Assembly (NCBI RefSeq): GCF_010730745.1
Contig: NZ_AP022615.1
Coordinates: forward strand, 2,418,001-2,482,000
Reading direction: 5' to 3'
DNA length: 64,000 nt
DNA from: Mycobacterium heidelbergense
Lineage (GTDB): Bacteria; Actinomycetota; Actinomycetes; Mycobacteriales; Mycobacteriaceae
The notes under the pieces are model-generated. The model was not told where the DNA came from and searched no databases. It worked only from the letters and a program-made list of their open reading frames with translations. How positions within the stretch are numbered: the stretch's first letter is position 1; the number at the start of each line of letters is the position of its first letter. This document shows positions 26,875-35,642 of the stretch, one piece after another. The position numbers and the translations under genes are program-made.

Positions 26875-26890
26875 TTGGGCGTTCGCCAAA
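26875..26890. promoter_or_regulatory. TetR autoregulatory operator
   Basis: TTGGGCGTTCGCCAAA, a near-palindrome sharing 14 of 16 bases with the perfect palindrome at 24971-24986. It is 15 bp upstream of the TetR start. Confidence 0.7.
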
Positions 26891-26971
26891 AATCAACCGC
26901 CCGCCACGATAGACACGTGACGGCTTGACCCCCGGGGTTAGGAAGTCCCGTCAACGGGGAACTATTCTGCC

Positions 26972-27358
26972 GTGCCTCTCCGCTTCCAGGACGTCATCAC
27001 GTCCAAGTACCTGCTCCTGACCACCTTCACCCAGGATGGCCGACCCAAGCCGACACCGATCTGGGGGGTGCCGGACGGCGACAAGCTCCTGGTGATCACC
27101 GACGACGGATCGTGGAAGGTCAGGCGGATCAACAACACGCCCCGGGTGACGATCGCCCGCAGCGCGGCGCTGGGCAAGCCCAAGAGCGAATCGGTCGAAG
27201 GAATCGCCCGGGTACTGCCGAAGTCCGAGACGCGGCGGGTCTACAACGCCGTGCTCAAGCGGTACTGGTACCACGCGTGGTGGTTCTACGCCCACTCGAT
27301 CGTGCGAGGCGGCATCGACAAGGTGCACGTGGGCCTGGAGATCACGCCGGCTGCGTAG
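26972..27358 (+). CDS. PPOX-class F420-dependent oxidoreductase family protein
   Basis: 128 aa split-barrel flavin/F420-binding type protein: YLLLTTFTQDGRPKPTPIWGVPDGDKLLVITDDGSWKVRRINNTPRVTIA is the typical strand order of these proteins (continuous here in about residues 13-60). GTG start at 26972. Function is not known beyond likely deazaflavin or flavin binding. Its 3' end overlaps the convergent alcohol dehydrogenase by 17 bp. Confidence 0.8.
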   Translation: MPLRFQDVITSKYLLLTTFTQDGRPKPTPIWGVPDGDKLLVITDDGSWKVRRINNTPRVTIARSAALGKPKSESVEGIARVLPKSETRRVYNAVLKRYWYHAWWFYAHSIVRGGIDKVHVGLEITPAA

Positions 27359-28505
27359 CGTCGCTCTGGGGATCGATCAGGATCTTCGCGTGCGCCTCGG
27401 GATCACCGAGCGCGTCGAACGCGGCCTCGACGCCGGACAGCCCGACCGTCCCGGTGATCAGCGGCGTGACGTCGACCTTGCCGTCGGCGAGCATGTGCAG
27501 CGTGTCACGGAACTCGAGCGGCGTGTAGCCAAGCACGAACCGGAGGTCGATCTCCTTGTTGATCGCCATCGCCGGCCGGATGCGGTCCGAGCCCATGCAG
27601 ACGCCAACCACGACGACGCGCGAGAACAGCGGCGCGCCCGCGATGATGCCGTCGACAATGCCTGGGACGCCGACACATTCGAAGATGACGGGGTGCTTTG
27701 GCGTTGCGGCGCCGGCCTTTTCGGCGGCGCGCCATATGTGCCACCAGGGCAACCGCAGCCTTTGCAGCTTCTCGATGGTGCCGACCGCCAGGTCGAACGC
27801 CTCGAGGATGCCCGCCAGGTGCTTGCGGCTCGCGTCCGTCGTGTAGGGCGACTCCTGCGCGGGATCGACGACGATGTCGGCCCCGCAGGCGGTCGCCAGC
27901 GCGCGCCGGCCCGGCGAGAAGTCGCTGGCGATCACGGTGCGCACCCCGTGCGCCTTGAGCATGCAGATCACCGCGAGGCCGATCGGCCCGCAGCCGATCA
28001 CGATCGCGACGTCGCCCTTGCCCACCTCGCCGCGCCGGACTGCGTGCCACCCGACGGCCATCGGCTCGGTCAGGGCGGCGATCTCGGGGGACAACCCGTT
28101 GGGGACGGCAAGCGTGAGCGACTGCTCGACCAGGAGCCGCTCGGCGTAGGCGCCCGGCGCCATCGTCGACAACCCGATCCCGTGCACCTCCTTGCCGCGC
28201 CGCAGCAGCGGCAGGGCGACGACCGGGGTGCCGCGCCGCGGGGCCTTGCGCGTGCCGGGGCCGTAATCGAGCACCTCGCCGCAGAATTCGTGACCGAACA
28301 CGACGTGCTGATCCGATCGCATGAAGGCGTCGTACCCCGATTCGGCCATCACGTCGGCGAGTTCGTCGCAGTGGTGGCGCGCGTGCAGGTCCGATCCGCA
28401 GATGCCGCACCTCAGAACCTGGATCAGCAACTGCCCCTTGGCCGGAACCGGGGTCGGCCGGTCGACGACCTCGAGCTTTGCGTTGGTGCAGGTGACGCTC
28501 TTCAT
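27342..28505 (-). CDS. zinc-dependent alcohol dehydrogenase (MDR family; Rv3726 homologue)
   Basis: 387 aa. Catalytic zinc ligands in CGICGSDLHARHH and FGHEFCGEV, Rossmann motif IGCGPIGLAVICML. The usual four-Cys structural zinc lobe is missing (PLLRRGKEVHGIG replaces it), as in some MDR members. The gene order ADH-epimerase-cutinase equals M. tuberculosis Rv3726-Rv3725-Rv3724. Start ATG 28505. An inverted repeat stands upstream at 28538-28594. Confidence 0.87.
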   Translation of the reverse strand: MKSVTCTNAKLEVVDRPTPVPAKGQLLIQVLRCGICGSDLHARHHCDELADVMAESGYDAFMRSDQHVVFGHEFCGEVLDYGPGTRKAPRRGTPVVALPLLRRGKEVHGIGLSTMAPGAYAERLLVEQSLTLAVPNGLSPEIAALTEPMAVGWHAVRRGEVGKGDVAIVIGCGPIGLAVICMLKAHGVRTVIASDFSPGRRALATACGADIVVDPAQESPYTTDASRKHLAGILEAFDLAVGTIEKLQRLRLPWWHIWRAAEKAGAATPKHPVIFECVGVPGIVDGIIAGAPLFSRVVVVGVCMGSDRIRPAMAINKEIDLRFVLGYTPLEFRDTLHMLADGKVDVTPLITGTVGLSGVEAAFDALGDPEAHAKILIDPQSDATQPA

Positions 28506-28741
28506 CTATCGATCCTAGGCCCCCGCCGCGGCCGTCACGAAAGTGCAACTGGCAACGCATTTCCCAAGAACGGACGTCGGTAGTCGCACTTTCGCGGCCA
28601 AGGGCGGCACAAGCGCCCGCTCGTTCGACTGATGGGCAAGTTTCCATCGTGATAGCACCGGCGCTATCAGTTTGGGGAATCACCTTGGGGCCGGACCACG
28701 GTGCTCGCGTGGCTCATGTGATTGTTGATGCCGTCGATTGG
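28506..28741. other. intergenic region with an inverted repeat
   Basis: The region lies between the ADH start and the epimerase stop. It carries CGAAAGTGCAACT (28538-28550) and its near-complement AGTCGCACTTTCG (28582-28594), flanked by GGCC on both sides. No gene is visible. The repeat may terminate epimerase transcription or be a dispersed mycobacterial palindrome. Confidence 0.6.
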
Positions 28742-29728
28742 CTAAGGGCCGGCAGCGCGAAGTGCCTCGAACGTGTCGGCCACGGTTTCCCGCGGCTCCC
28801 GATAGGTGATGCCGAGTTCTCGCTCGCTGGGCGAATCATCGGATGCCGGCATCTGCGTGTAGTACTGCATCCCCGCCGAGGTGAAGGGTGTGCCGAAGGG
28901 CAGAAACCGGCCCGCCCTGTCCAGGACAGCCCCCGCAACGCGCAGCGCGGTGTCCGGGATGGGGACGGCGACCATCGGAGTCCCCGCGACTCGACCGAGC
29001 ATCGTCGCGAGCTCGGCCGCGGGCACCCGATGACCACCCGCGGTGTAGCGGCGCGGCCCGTGCCCCGGCTCCAAGAGCGCCGCGTGCAGCGCGGCCAGAT
29101 CGCGGACGTCGACGACCAGCCATGCCGCGCTCCGCCCCGGGATCGCGTGCATCTGCAACGCCGCCCTCACGCCCTCGCCGGCCTCACCGAATTGGTCGCC
29201 GACCGGGGGACCGAGGACCATGCCGGGATAGGTGATGTTCACCGGTGCGCCGGCGTCCTGCAGCCCACGAGCATAGATTTCGACCTGCGCCTTGGACGTT
29301 CCGTATCCGTCCGCCCCACCGACCACCGGTAGGTCCGCCGTCAGCATCGCCAGGCCCGGATGAAATAGCGCGGTGAAGCTCGACACGTGGACGATCGGGT
29401 CCCGGCCCAGCTCCACGGCCTGGCCGAGGACGTTCTGCGCGCCCTGCATGTTCGTGGTGAGCATCTCGTTGGTCTGACGGGGGTCGACCGCCACCAGGGC
29501 GGCGCTGTGGACGACGGCGTCGCACCCGCGCAACGCGTCCCGTACCGAAACGCGATCGGTGATGTTCCCGACGGCGAAGTCCGACACGTCGACGTCCAGC
29601 TTGGCGACGGAGGTCTGCAGCCGATCGGGATTTCGCACCAGGAACCGGACGGAGTGTCCGACGTCGGCGATGGCCTTGGCGGTCCAGCCGCCCACGAATC
29701 CTGTACCGCCCGTGACCAGAACGCGCAT
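28742..29728 (-). CDS. NAD-dependent epimerase/dehydratase (extended SDR; Rv3725 homologue)
   Basis: 328 aa. N-terminal nucleotide motif VLVTGGTGFVGGW; catalytic Tyr and Lys in GADGYGTSKAQVE. ATG 29728 (MRVLVTGGTG) is the family N-terminus. Such extended SDRs act on nucleotide sugars or 3-beta-hydroxysteroids; the substrate is not determinable. It follows the cutinase gene on the same strand by 19 bp. Confidence 0.88.
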   Translation of the reverse strand: MRVLVTGGTGFVGGWTAKAIADVGHSVRFLVRNPDRLQTSVAKLDVDVSDFAVGNITDRVSVRDALRGCDAVVHSAALVAVDPRQTNEMLTTNMQGAQNVLGQAVELGRDPIVHVSSFTALFHPGLAMLTADLPVVGGADGYGTSKAQVEIYARGLQDAGAPVNITYPGMVLGPPVGDQFGEAGEGVRAALQMHAIPGRSAAWLVVDVRDLAALHAALLEPGHGPRRYTAGGHRVPAAELATMLGRVAGTPMVAVPIPDTALRVAGAVLDRAGRFLPFGTPFTSAGMQYYTQMPASDDSPSERELGITYREPRETVADTFEALRAAGP

Positions 29729-29747
29729 GCTGCGATTCCGCAACGGA

Positions 29748-30434
29748 CTACAGGTGACCGGCAGCGTAGGTCGCGGCCTCGCCCGTCATGCCGTTCGCGG
29801 AATACAAGGTATGCGCGGCAGGGCTGCCACCGTCGCTGCAGATCGGGTCGCCGGGAGCGCACAACTCGAGGGTCTTGGGCTGATACAGCGGGCCGATGAC
29901 GAGCACGGGCGCGTGGTATTTCTCCAGGAAATCACCCGAGGGCGTTCCGAACAGCGTGACCGCGGCGACGTGGTTCGCTATGTCCGGCGGCATGGGCGGG
30001 GGTACCGCTGCAGCGGGCACGCCCGGCGGGACGGCGGCCGAGGTGACGTAACCGGCCACGGCGGCGCCCTGCGAGTATCCGCCGAGCACCTCCCTGGTCT
30101 TCGGGCAGTTCGCCGCCATCGACTCGATGTGTGAGGCGGCGTCACGGATGCCGTCGATGACGGTCACGGGGAAGTCGGGGTTCTGGAAGTCGGTGCTGGC
30201 TTGATAGTTGACCGGATACACGCCGAGCGACCGGGCACCAATCTGCCCGCGCAACGCGTCGACGAATGATCCGCCGATGCCGCCGAGGCCGGGCGGCTCA
30301 CCGGAGCCGCGGGCGAACACCACCTCGACGTCGGGACACGGATCGGCAGGCGCCGAGGGGGCGGGCACGCTCACTAGGGCGGCGACGCCCGTCACCACCG
30401 CCGCCGCGAGCCGGCGCGTTCCGTTGAACCTCAC
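29748..30434 (-). CDS. cut5: secreted cutinase-family serine esterase (intact cut5 homologue)
   Basis: 228 aa. Signal peptide MRFNGTRRLAAAVVTGVAAL with cleavage near SAPA-DP. Catalytic Ser in LGGYSQGAA; Asp and His in DPICSDGGSPAAH; Cys pairs for disulphides. The C-terminus (GPLYQPKTLELCAPGDPIC) matches M. tuberculosis Cut5b. In M. tuberculosis H37Rv the gene is annotated as two pieces, cut5a and cut5b; here it is continuous. The GTG start at 30434 overlaps the stop of a 6-codon upstream ORF with a strong ribosome site. Confidence 0.88.
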   Translation of the reverse strand: MRFNGTRRLAAAVVTGVAALVSVPAPSAPADPCPDVEVVFARGSGEPPGLGGIGGSFVDALRGQIGARSLGVYPVNYQASTDFQNPDFPVTVIDGIRDAASHIESMAANCPKTREVLGGYSQGAAVAGYVTSAAVPPGVPAAAVPPPMPPDIANHVAAVTLFGTPSGDFLEKYHAPVLVIGPLYQPKTLELCAPGDPICSDGGSPAAHTLYSANGMTGEAATYAAGHL

Positions 30435-30451
30435 TTGTCGACGCCGCTCAT
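30431..30451 (-). other. 6-codon upstream ORF overlapping the cutinase start
   Basis: On the minus strand ATG 30451 encodes MSGVDK and stops at TGA 30433-30431, overlapping the cutinase GTG (GTGA). It has the better ribosome site (GGAGGGCAGGAATC just upstream), so cutinase translation may depend on re-initiation after this mini-ORF. Confidence 0.45.
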
Positions 30452-30535
30452 GATTCCTGCCCTCCTGCCGGTTCGGTGTGCTGGTTAACTACCCGTCGGC
30501 GGGCGATCCTGAAACCCGGGACCCGATCGGCCATC

Positions 30536-30697
30536 ATGGACTTCGTGAGCACCGCAATCGTGGTGGCAATAGTGGTGGTGCTGATGCTGCTCGGCATCGG
30601 CATGGTGGTCAACCAGCTCATTCGGCTGAAGAAGTGGTTGAACGCCGCGCCCCCGGACCACGCGCCCGGCGACGACGCTCTCCCGCCCCCGGAGTGA
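30536..30697 (+). CDS. small single-pass membrane protein
   Basis: 53 aa from ATG 30536. One hydrophobic helix (STAIVVAIVVVLMLLGIGMV, about residues 5-24), a basic stretch LIRLKKWL and a proline/acid-rich tail. It lies divergent from the cutinase gene. No family recognised; real-gene status rests on composition and a clean transmembrane segment. The upstream-extended frame (from 30476) is out of character. Confidence 0.6.
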   Translation: MDFVSTAIVVAIVVVLMLLGIGMVVNQLIRLKKWLNAAPPDHAPGDDALPPPE

Positions 30698-30781
30698 TCC
30701 GCCTGGACTTTGTTGGGGGCTTCGACCGGCTGATAGCTTCACTCTTGTGATGGCACCGAGCGCACGGGGCGTCACGGCACC

Positions 30782-32071
30782 GTGAAGCCGTCAACGCTTC
30801 TGGTCACCGACGACGGCTTGCCCCGCGGCGTGTCCGGCGCCGCCGACGCCCATTTCGCCAACGTCGTCAGGCTGTTCTCGAGGCTGTTCCCCGGCCGCCG
30901 GTTCGGCGGCGGAGCCCTGAGCGTCTACGTCGACGGCGTGCCCGTCGTCGACGTCTGGACGGGCTGGTCGGACCGGGCCGGCACCCAGCGCTGGACCGCC
31001 GACACCGGCGCGATGGTGTTCTCGGCGACCAAGGGTGTGGCGTCGACGGTGATTCACCGGCTGGCCGATCGGGGCCTGCTGTCCTATGACGACCCCGTCG
31101 CCGAGCACTGGCCCGAGTTCGCCGCTAACGGCAAGGCCGACATCACGGTTGGCGACGTGCTGCGGCACCGGTCCGGGTTGTCGCATCTGCGGGGCATCAC
31201 CAAGGCGGAGTTGATGGACCACCTCCTCATGGAGGAGCGCCTGGCCGCCGCGCCCGTCGATCACCTGCGGGGGGTGCAGGCATACCACGCGCTGACCTAC
31301 GGATGGCTGCTGTCCGGTCTCGCCAGGGCGGTGACGGGCAAGGGCATGCGGGAGCTGATCCGCCAGGAGGTCGCGCGCCCGCTCAACACCGACGGGTTGC
31401 ATCTCGGCCGTCCCCCCGAAGGCGCCCCGACCAAGCCGGCGCAGATCCTGATGCCGCAGGCAAAGCTGCGCGCCCCGGTATTCAATTTCATCGCACCGAA
31501 ACTGGCCGGCCTGCCCTTCTCCGGCGCGCTGGGGGCGATGTACTTCCCCGGCGTCGTATCCCTGATCAAGGGCGAGACCCCGTTCCTGGACGGCGAGGTG
31601 CCGGCGGCCAACGGCGTGGTGACCGGTCGCGGCCTCGCCAAGATGTACGCCGTGTTGGCCAACGACGGCCGGATCGACGGCAAAAAGTATCTGTCCAAGG
31701 AGTTGGTGCGCGGACTGACGGGGGAGTCGCGACGCAAGTGGCCCGACGCAAACATGGTGGTGCCCATGCCTTTTCACCTGGGCTACCACGAATCGCCGGT
31801 TCCCGGCCTGCTCAAGGGGTTCGGTCACGTGGGCCTGGGTGGAACCCTGGGATGGGCCGACCCCGAATCCGGCAGCGCCTTCGGGTTCATCCACAACCGG
31901 CTCTTGACGCCGCTGCTGTTCGACATGGGGTCGTTCGCGGGATTGGCCGGTCCGCTGCGCAGCGCCATCGACGCCGCCCGTCACCAGGGTCCGCTCGAGG
32001 TGCCCCCGCTCGGGGCGGCCTACCCCAAACCCGCTCGGCGACAGGCGAAGGCGGCGTCGGGCGGCGGTTAG
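30782..32071 (+). CDS. beta-lactamase-fold serine hydrolase (LipE/LipD-like esterase)
   Basis: 429 aa, class C beta-lactamase fold: catalytic SxxK is FSATKGVAST, Tyr motif region is YHALTYGWLL, and the third motif is GHVGLGG. GTG start at 30782. These enzymes in mycobacteria are esterases acting on lipids rather than true beta-lactamases. It is convergent with the DapB-like gene, 7 bp apart. Confidence 0.85.
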   Translation: MKPSTLLVTDDGLPRGVSGAADAHFANVVRLFSRLFPGRRFGGGALSVYVDGVPVVDVWTGWSDRAGTQRWTADTGAMVFSATKGVASTVIHRLADRGLLSYDDPVAEHWPEFAANGKADITVGDVLRHRSGLSHLRGITKAELMDHLLMEERLAAAPVDHLRGVQAYHALTYGWLLSGLARAVTGKGMRELIRQEVARPLNTDGLHLGRPPEGAPTKPAQILMPQAKLRAPVFNFIAPKLAGLPFSGALGAMYFPGVVSLIKGETPFLDGEVPAANGVVTGRGLAKMYAVLANDGRIDGKKYLSKELVRGLTGESRRKWPDANMVVPMPFHLGYHESPVPGLLKGFGHVGLGGTLGWADPESGSAFGFIHNRLLTPLLFDMGSFAGLAGPLRSAIDAARHQGPLEVPPLGAAYPKPARRQAKAASGGG

Positions 32072-32078
32072 CCGAGGG

Positions 32079-33137
32079 TTAGCCGACCTTGGCGTAGCCG
32101 CGGGGAAGTGTCAGCGGCAGATCGGCGTAGGTGACGATGCCCGGCGGCGCGGCGACGACGGCCGGGATCGCGTTGAGGGTCGGCATGGCCGTCATGATGT
32201 GCCCGAGCGTCATGAAGTCGGCGATCGTCTCGGCCTGGAAATACGGCGGCGGCAGAAAGCCGACTTTGGTTGTTACGGTGGGCTGCCCGTCGATCTGGAT
32301 GACCCAGCCGTCCTGGTCGATCTTCCAATCGGGCTCCAGTGTCTGGCCCTTGCGCCACCGGACGTTGAGGTCGATCAAGGTCTTGCCGCCGACGATGCCC
32401 CGCCAGCTCGCGTAGACGCCCGCCACGCATCCCGCGGCTATCGTCCAGGAGCCGAGATCGAGATCGGCTGTCGTCTCGGCATATTCGGCCACGCACCGCA
32501 CGTCGTCGAGCTCGACGCCCAGCGCGTCGGCCACCAGCCGGACCGCCTCGCCGAAGATGGCCGTCCCGCGCGCGGTCATCGCCTGCAGTTCCGGGTGGTC
32601 GATCGGCTGGCCGAAGCCCACCGGCTTTTCGGTCGCCGGTGAGTCGTAGAACGTGGTGTCGGCGGCTTCGGTGACGGTCACCTTGTCGATCCGATTGCAC
32701 ACCATCGCCGACACGATCGCCAACAGCTCGGCAAAGCCCGGGCTGACGCCGGATCCGAAGATCGTCGACCCACCTTTGCGGCAGGCTTCGGCGATTCGGT
32801 CGCGGCCATCGCCCAGGTTGTGCCCGGTGATGAAGGACGCCGTCGTCACCACGTTGACCCCGGCCGACAGGATGCGAACCAGCTCGTCGACGTCGATCCA
32901 CATGGGGTTGTAGACGACGCAGTCCGGTGTGAGGGCGAGCAGCGCGTCGACGTCATCGGTGGCCGCCACCCCGAGCGGCGAAATGCCGGCCAGTTCGCCC
33001 GCGTCGCGGCCGACCTTTTCCGGCGACCAGGCATAACACCCCACCAGGTCGAGCGCGGGGTTGTCGGCGATGGATTGCAGCGAGCTCTTGCCGACGTTCC
33101 CGGTGTTCCATTGGACGACGCGATAGTTGTTTGGCAC
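32079..33137 (-). CDS. DapB-like NAD(P)-binding protein, second paralogue
   Basis: 352 aa starting at GTG 33137: YRVVQWNTGNVGKSSLQSIADNPALDLVGCYAWSPEK, the same fold and opening as the protein at 10922-12004 but clearly diverged. Members of this mycobacterial family are annotated as dihydrodipicolinate reductase-like, with no demonstrated role in lysine synthesis. Confidence 0.8.
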   Translation of the reverse strand: MPNNYRVVQWNTGNVGKSSLQSIADNPALDLVGCYAWSPEKVGRDAGELAGISPLGVAATDDVDALLALTPDCVVYNPMWIDVDELVRILSAGVNVVTTASFITGHNLGDGRDRIAEACRKGGSTIFGSGVSPGFAELLAIVSAMVCNRIDKVTVTEAADTTFYDSPATEKPVGFGQPIDHPELQAMTARGTAIFGEAVRLVADALGVELDDVRCVAEYAETTADLDLGSWTIAAGCVAGVYASWRGIVGGKTLIDLNVRWRKGQTLEPDWKIDQDGWVIQIDGQPTVTTKVGFLPPPYFQAETIADFMTLGHIMTAMPTLNAIPAVVAAPPGIVTYADLPLTLPRGYAKVG

Positions 33138-33259
33138 TCGCTCAGCATAGGGAATGCTGCGCGGCCGAGCGCCACCTCATGGGCGCCGGTACCGACCTGC
33201 CCCAATTTGTCGTCGAACCGGTAGGCTGCGTCGACACGGCCCACGAAGGGAGACAGGCG

Positions 33260-33637
33260 ATGGCAGGCGTCCAATGGCTGGAAAAGCCTGAGGCCCACGA
33301 CTTTCCGGCGGCGGCCGACTACCTCGCCTTGCTCGCGGACGCGCAGTCCGTCAAGAAGTTGACGAACAAGTTGAAGGCCGGAACCGTAGCGCACAAGAAG
33401 GCCAAGGACATTCTGCGGGCGGCGCGGCTGAGGTTGCTGGACGTCGACAATCCGCACGTCGCCGCGGATCTGTCCAAGATCAAGAAGGGCCAACCGTTGT
33501 CGCCCATCCTGCTGGTGCGCGGCGACTTCGCAAAGGGGGTTCCGCTGCAGATCGCCGACGGCTATCACCGGGTGTGCGCGAGCTATCACACCGATGAGAA
33601 CACCGACATTCCGGTCGTTATCGTGTCGTCGAGCTGA
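33260..33637 (+). CDS. conserved hypothetical protein, ParB/Srx-like C-terminus
   Basis: 125 aa from ATG 33260, with GGGAGACAGG upstream. The C-terminal half (LSPILLVRGDFAKGVPLQIADGYHRVCASYH then TDIPVVIV) looks like a ParB/sulfiredoxin-type 'DGyHR..A' nucleotide-binding motif. The N-terminal half is helical and lysine-rich. Neighbour enoyl-CoA hydratase begins 20 bp downstream. Function unknown. Confidence 0.75.
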   Translation: MAGVQWLEKPEAHDFPAAADYLALLADAQSVKKLTNKLKAGTVAHKKAKDILRAARLRLLDVDNPHVAADLSKIKKGQPLSPILLVRGDFAKGVPLQIADGYHRVCASYHTDENTDIPVVIVSSS

Positions 33638-33656
33638 CCAAAGGGAGCGTGTCGCC

Positions 33657-34397
33657 GTGATTGATGTCCAAACCGTCGGGGCGGTGCGGGTGCTGACCCT
33701 GTCGTCCGGGCGCGTCAATGCCCTCGATGTCGAGCTGCTGGCCGAGCTGACGGGCGAGCTTCGCGAGCTGCGGAGCTCGGGCGCCGAGGCGCTCGTCATC
33801 ACCGGCGCCGGCCGGGTTTTCAGCGCCGGCGTTGACCTCGAGAGCGTGGTGCAAGGCGGTGCGGGCTACACCGACCGGCTGGTTCCGGCGCTGTCCGAGG
33901 CGTTCGAGGCGATGTTCGGCTACCCGGGCCCGACGGTGGCCGCGATCAACGGCGCCGCCATCGCGGGCGGGTGCGTGCTCGCCTGCGCCTGCGACCGCCG
34001 GCTGATCAGCCCCGAGGCCCAGATCGGGGCGTCCGAGGTCCGCGTCGGAGTGCCCTTTCCGGTCGCCGCGCTCGAGGTGATGCGCTACGCGTGCGGGGAC
34101 CATGCCGAGCGGGTGCTGCTCGACGGGCGCACCCACCGGGGGGCCGACGCCGTCGTCAACGGACTCGCCCACCGCGTTGTCGCCGAAGATCTTGTGGAGG
34201 CGGCGGTGGCGGAGGCCTCCGACCTGGGCGGCATCCCGGTCGACGCGTATCGCCATACGAAGGCCCAGCTGCGGGCGCCCACGCTGGCGCGGATGCGCGA
34301 GGCCGCCGCCATCGACGGCGAGGTCCGCCGGCTGTGGGGCGCGGACCAGACGCAGCGGCGCCTCGCCGCCTACCTCGAGGGCCTGCGGCGCCGCTAA
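33657..34397 (+). CDS. enoyl-CoA hydratase/isomerase family protein
   Basis: 246 aa, crotonase fold: oxyanion-hole segments GAGRVFSAGVDLES and NGAAIAGGCVLACACDRRLIS. GTG 33657 with AAGGGAGC upstream. The usual second catalytic Glu region reads ASEVRVGVPFPVAALEV, so one acidic residue remains. It may hydrate or isomerise short acyl-CoA. Convergent with the next membrane protein gene. Confidence 0.87.
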   Translation: MIDVQTVGAVRVLTLSSGRVNALDVELLAELTGELRELRSSGAEALVITGAGRVFSAGVDLESVVQGGAGYTDRLVPALSEAFEAMFGYPGPTVAAINGAAIAGGCVLACACDRRLISPEAQIGASEVRVGVPFPVAALEVMRYACGDHAERVLLDGRTHRGADAVVNGLAHRVVAEDLVEAAVAEASDLGGIPVDAYRHTKAQLRAPTLARMREAAAIDGEVRRLWGADQTQRRLAAYLEGLRRR

Positions 34398-34404
34398 GGC
34401 TGGT

Positions 34405-35178
34405 TTATTCGTCGAGCGCGACCCCGCCGCCGCGGGTGCGCCTGCGCCGAAGCCGATGAGACCCCTTCCCCGTCGGGCGGCGGTTACGCAAGCCACCCCG
34501 GGACTCCTCGGTGTCGTCCGTGGCCTCGGCGTCCTGTGTCGTCGGCGCTTCCTCGGTGGCCGGTTCGGCTGCTGCCGCCGGCTCGGCGTCGGCAGCAGTG
34601 GGCTCTTCCTCCGCCTGGTCCGGCTCTTCGGCCTCTTCGGTTTCGGTGGCTTCCTCAGCCTCTTCAGCCTCTTCAGCGCCCGCCTCGTCGCCCTTCTTGC
34701 GGCGAAGGCGTCGCCGTTTGGGCTTCTTCGCCTTGATCGGTTTCGGCGGTGGCGGCGGCAACTCGGCCACGAACGACAGATAAAACGCGAAGAACCCGAG
34801 CAGCCCGATCGCCGCGGCCGCGCCGTAGATCCCGAACAGCCACCGGCCGGCGGCGTCCAGGCTGAACCAGATCTCGCTGATCGCGGTGCCGATGATCAGC
34901 ACGCCGGCCAGCACATGGGCCACGATCGACCAGACCCTGATGGACAGGGCCAGCTGCGGAGTCCCCAGCTCCGGCTTGCGGGTGCGCAACAGGGTGAACA
35001 CGACGGGCAGCGCGGCCAGGCCGGTCAGCGCGCCCGCCACGATCCGAAGCGTCGTTCCCAACGAATGCGTGGTCTCGCCCATCAGCTCAGGCCAGCGGGG
35101 CAACACGAAATAGAAGTAGAGGACGCCGGCGGCAATCGAAAACGACGCGTGCCACGGTATGGCGACTTTGCGCCCCAT
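34405..35178 (-). CDS. membrane protein with acidic and basic cytoplasmic tail (Rv3723 homologue)
   Basis: About 257 aa. Four hydrophobic segments in residues 10-150, then PPPPPKPIKAKKPKRRRLRRKKG, a long Glu/Ala/Thr-rich low-complexity tail, and a final basic LRNRRPTGKGSHRLRRRRTR. Start ATG 35178 (MGRKVAIPWHASF) matches the recalled M. tuberculosis protein. Position next to tRNA-Ser and SRP RNA is conserved. Function unknown. Confidence 0.85.
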   Translation of the reverse strand: MGRKVAIPWHASFSIAAGVLYFYFVLPRWPELMGETTHSLGTTLRIVAGALTGLAALPVVFTLLRTRKPELGTPQLALSIRVWSIVAHVLAGVLIIGTAISEIWFSLDAAGRWLFGIYGAAAAIGLLGFFAFYLSFVAELPPPPPKPIKAKKPKRRRLRRKKGDEAGAEEAEEAEEATETEEAEEPDQAEEEPTAADAEPAAAAEPATEEAPTTQDAEATDDTEESRGGLRNRRPTGKGSHRLRRRRTRGGGVALDE

Positions 35179-35292
35179 ACGCCTCCTCATGCTGGTGGTG
35201 AGCCTTGCTGGCTGGTACGCCAGCCTAAAGGCCGCCTAAACCGATTCCAAACGACGTCGCTGGTTGGTCGCGCCCCAATCGAGTACGACCAA

Positions 35293-35381
35293 TGGCGGAG
35301 GATGCGGGATTTGAACCCGCGAGGGCTATTAACCCAACCCGCGTTCCAGGCGAGCGCCATAGGCCACTAGGCGAATCCTCC
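35293..35381 (-). tRNA. tRNA-Ser (anticodon GGA)
   Basis: On the minus strand an 86 nt molecule folds with acceptor GGAGGAT/ATCCTCC, a long class II variable arm (GCGGGTTGGGTTAATAGCCC region) and T arm GCGGGTTCAAATCCCGC. Anticodon loop CTGGAAC gives GGA. Discriminator G and an encoded CCA follow (plus strand 35293-35296). Confidence 0.95.
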
Positions 35382-35445
35382 GTGGCCATGGTAGCCGAGT
35401 GTCCCGCGGCCGCCGCCGGTCGCTTCGGGCCGGGTATTACACTCG

Positions 35446-35540
35446 CGATGGACCCCGCGCGGCGTCTATCCTGTGAACTCCCCCAGGGCCGGAAGGCAGC
35501 AAGGGTCAATGGGCTCTGTCGGGTGCGCGGGGTCCCCTAG
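35446..35540 (+). ncRNA. ffs: signal recognition particle RNA (4.5S type)
   Basis: The conserved apical domain is present (CCAGGGCCGGAAGGCAGCA then AAGGGTCAATGGG) and the outer helix forms between GGACCCCGCGC (35450 on) and GCGCGGGGTCC (35525-35535). It lies between tRNA-Ser and the aminotransferase gene, as in M. tuberculosis. Ends are approximate. Confidence 0.92.
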
Positions 35541-35642
35541 GCTTGACGAGTGGCGACCCGCAGCGCCCGGCTCCGCCGCGCTTGCGATCACCACCAGGGT
35601 TGGGCCGTGCACGATCCCCAGCGTTCAACAGCGAAAGGGCCC

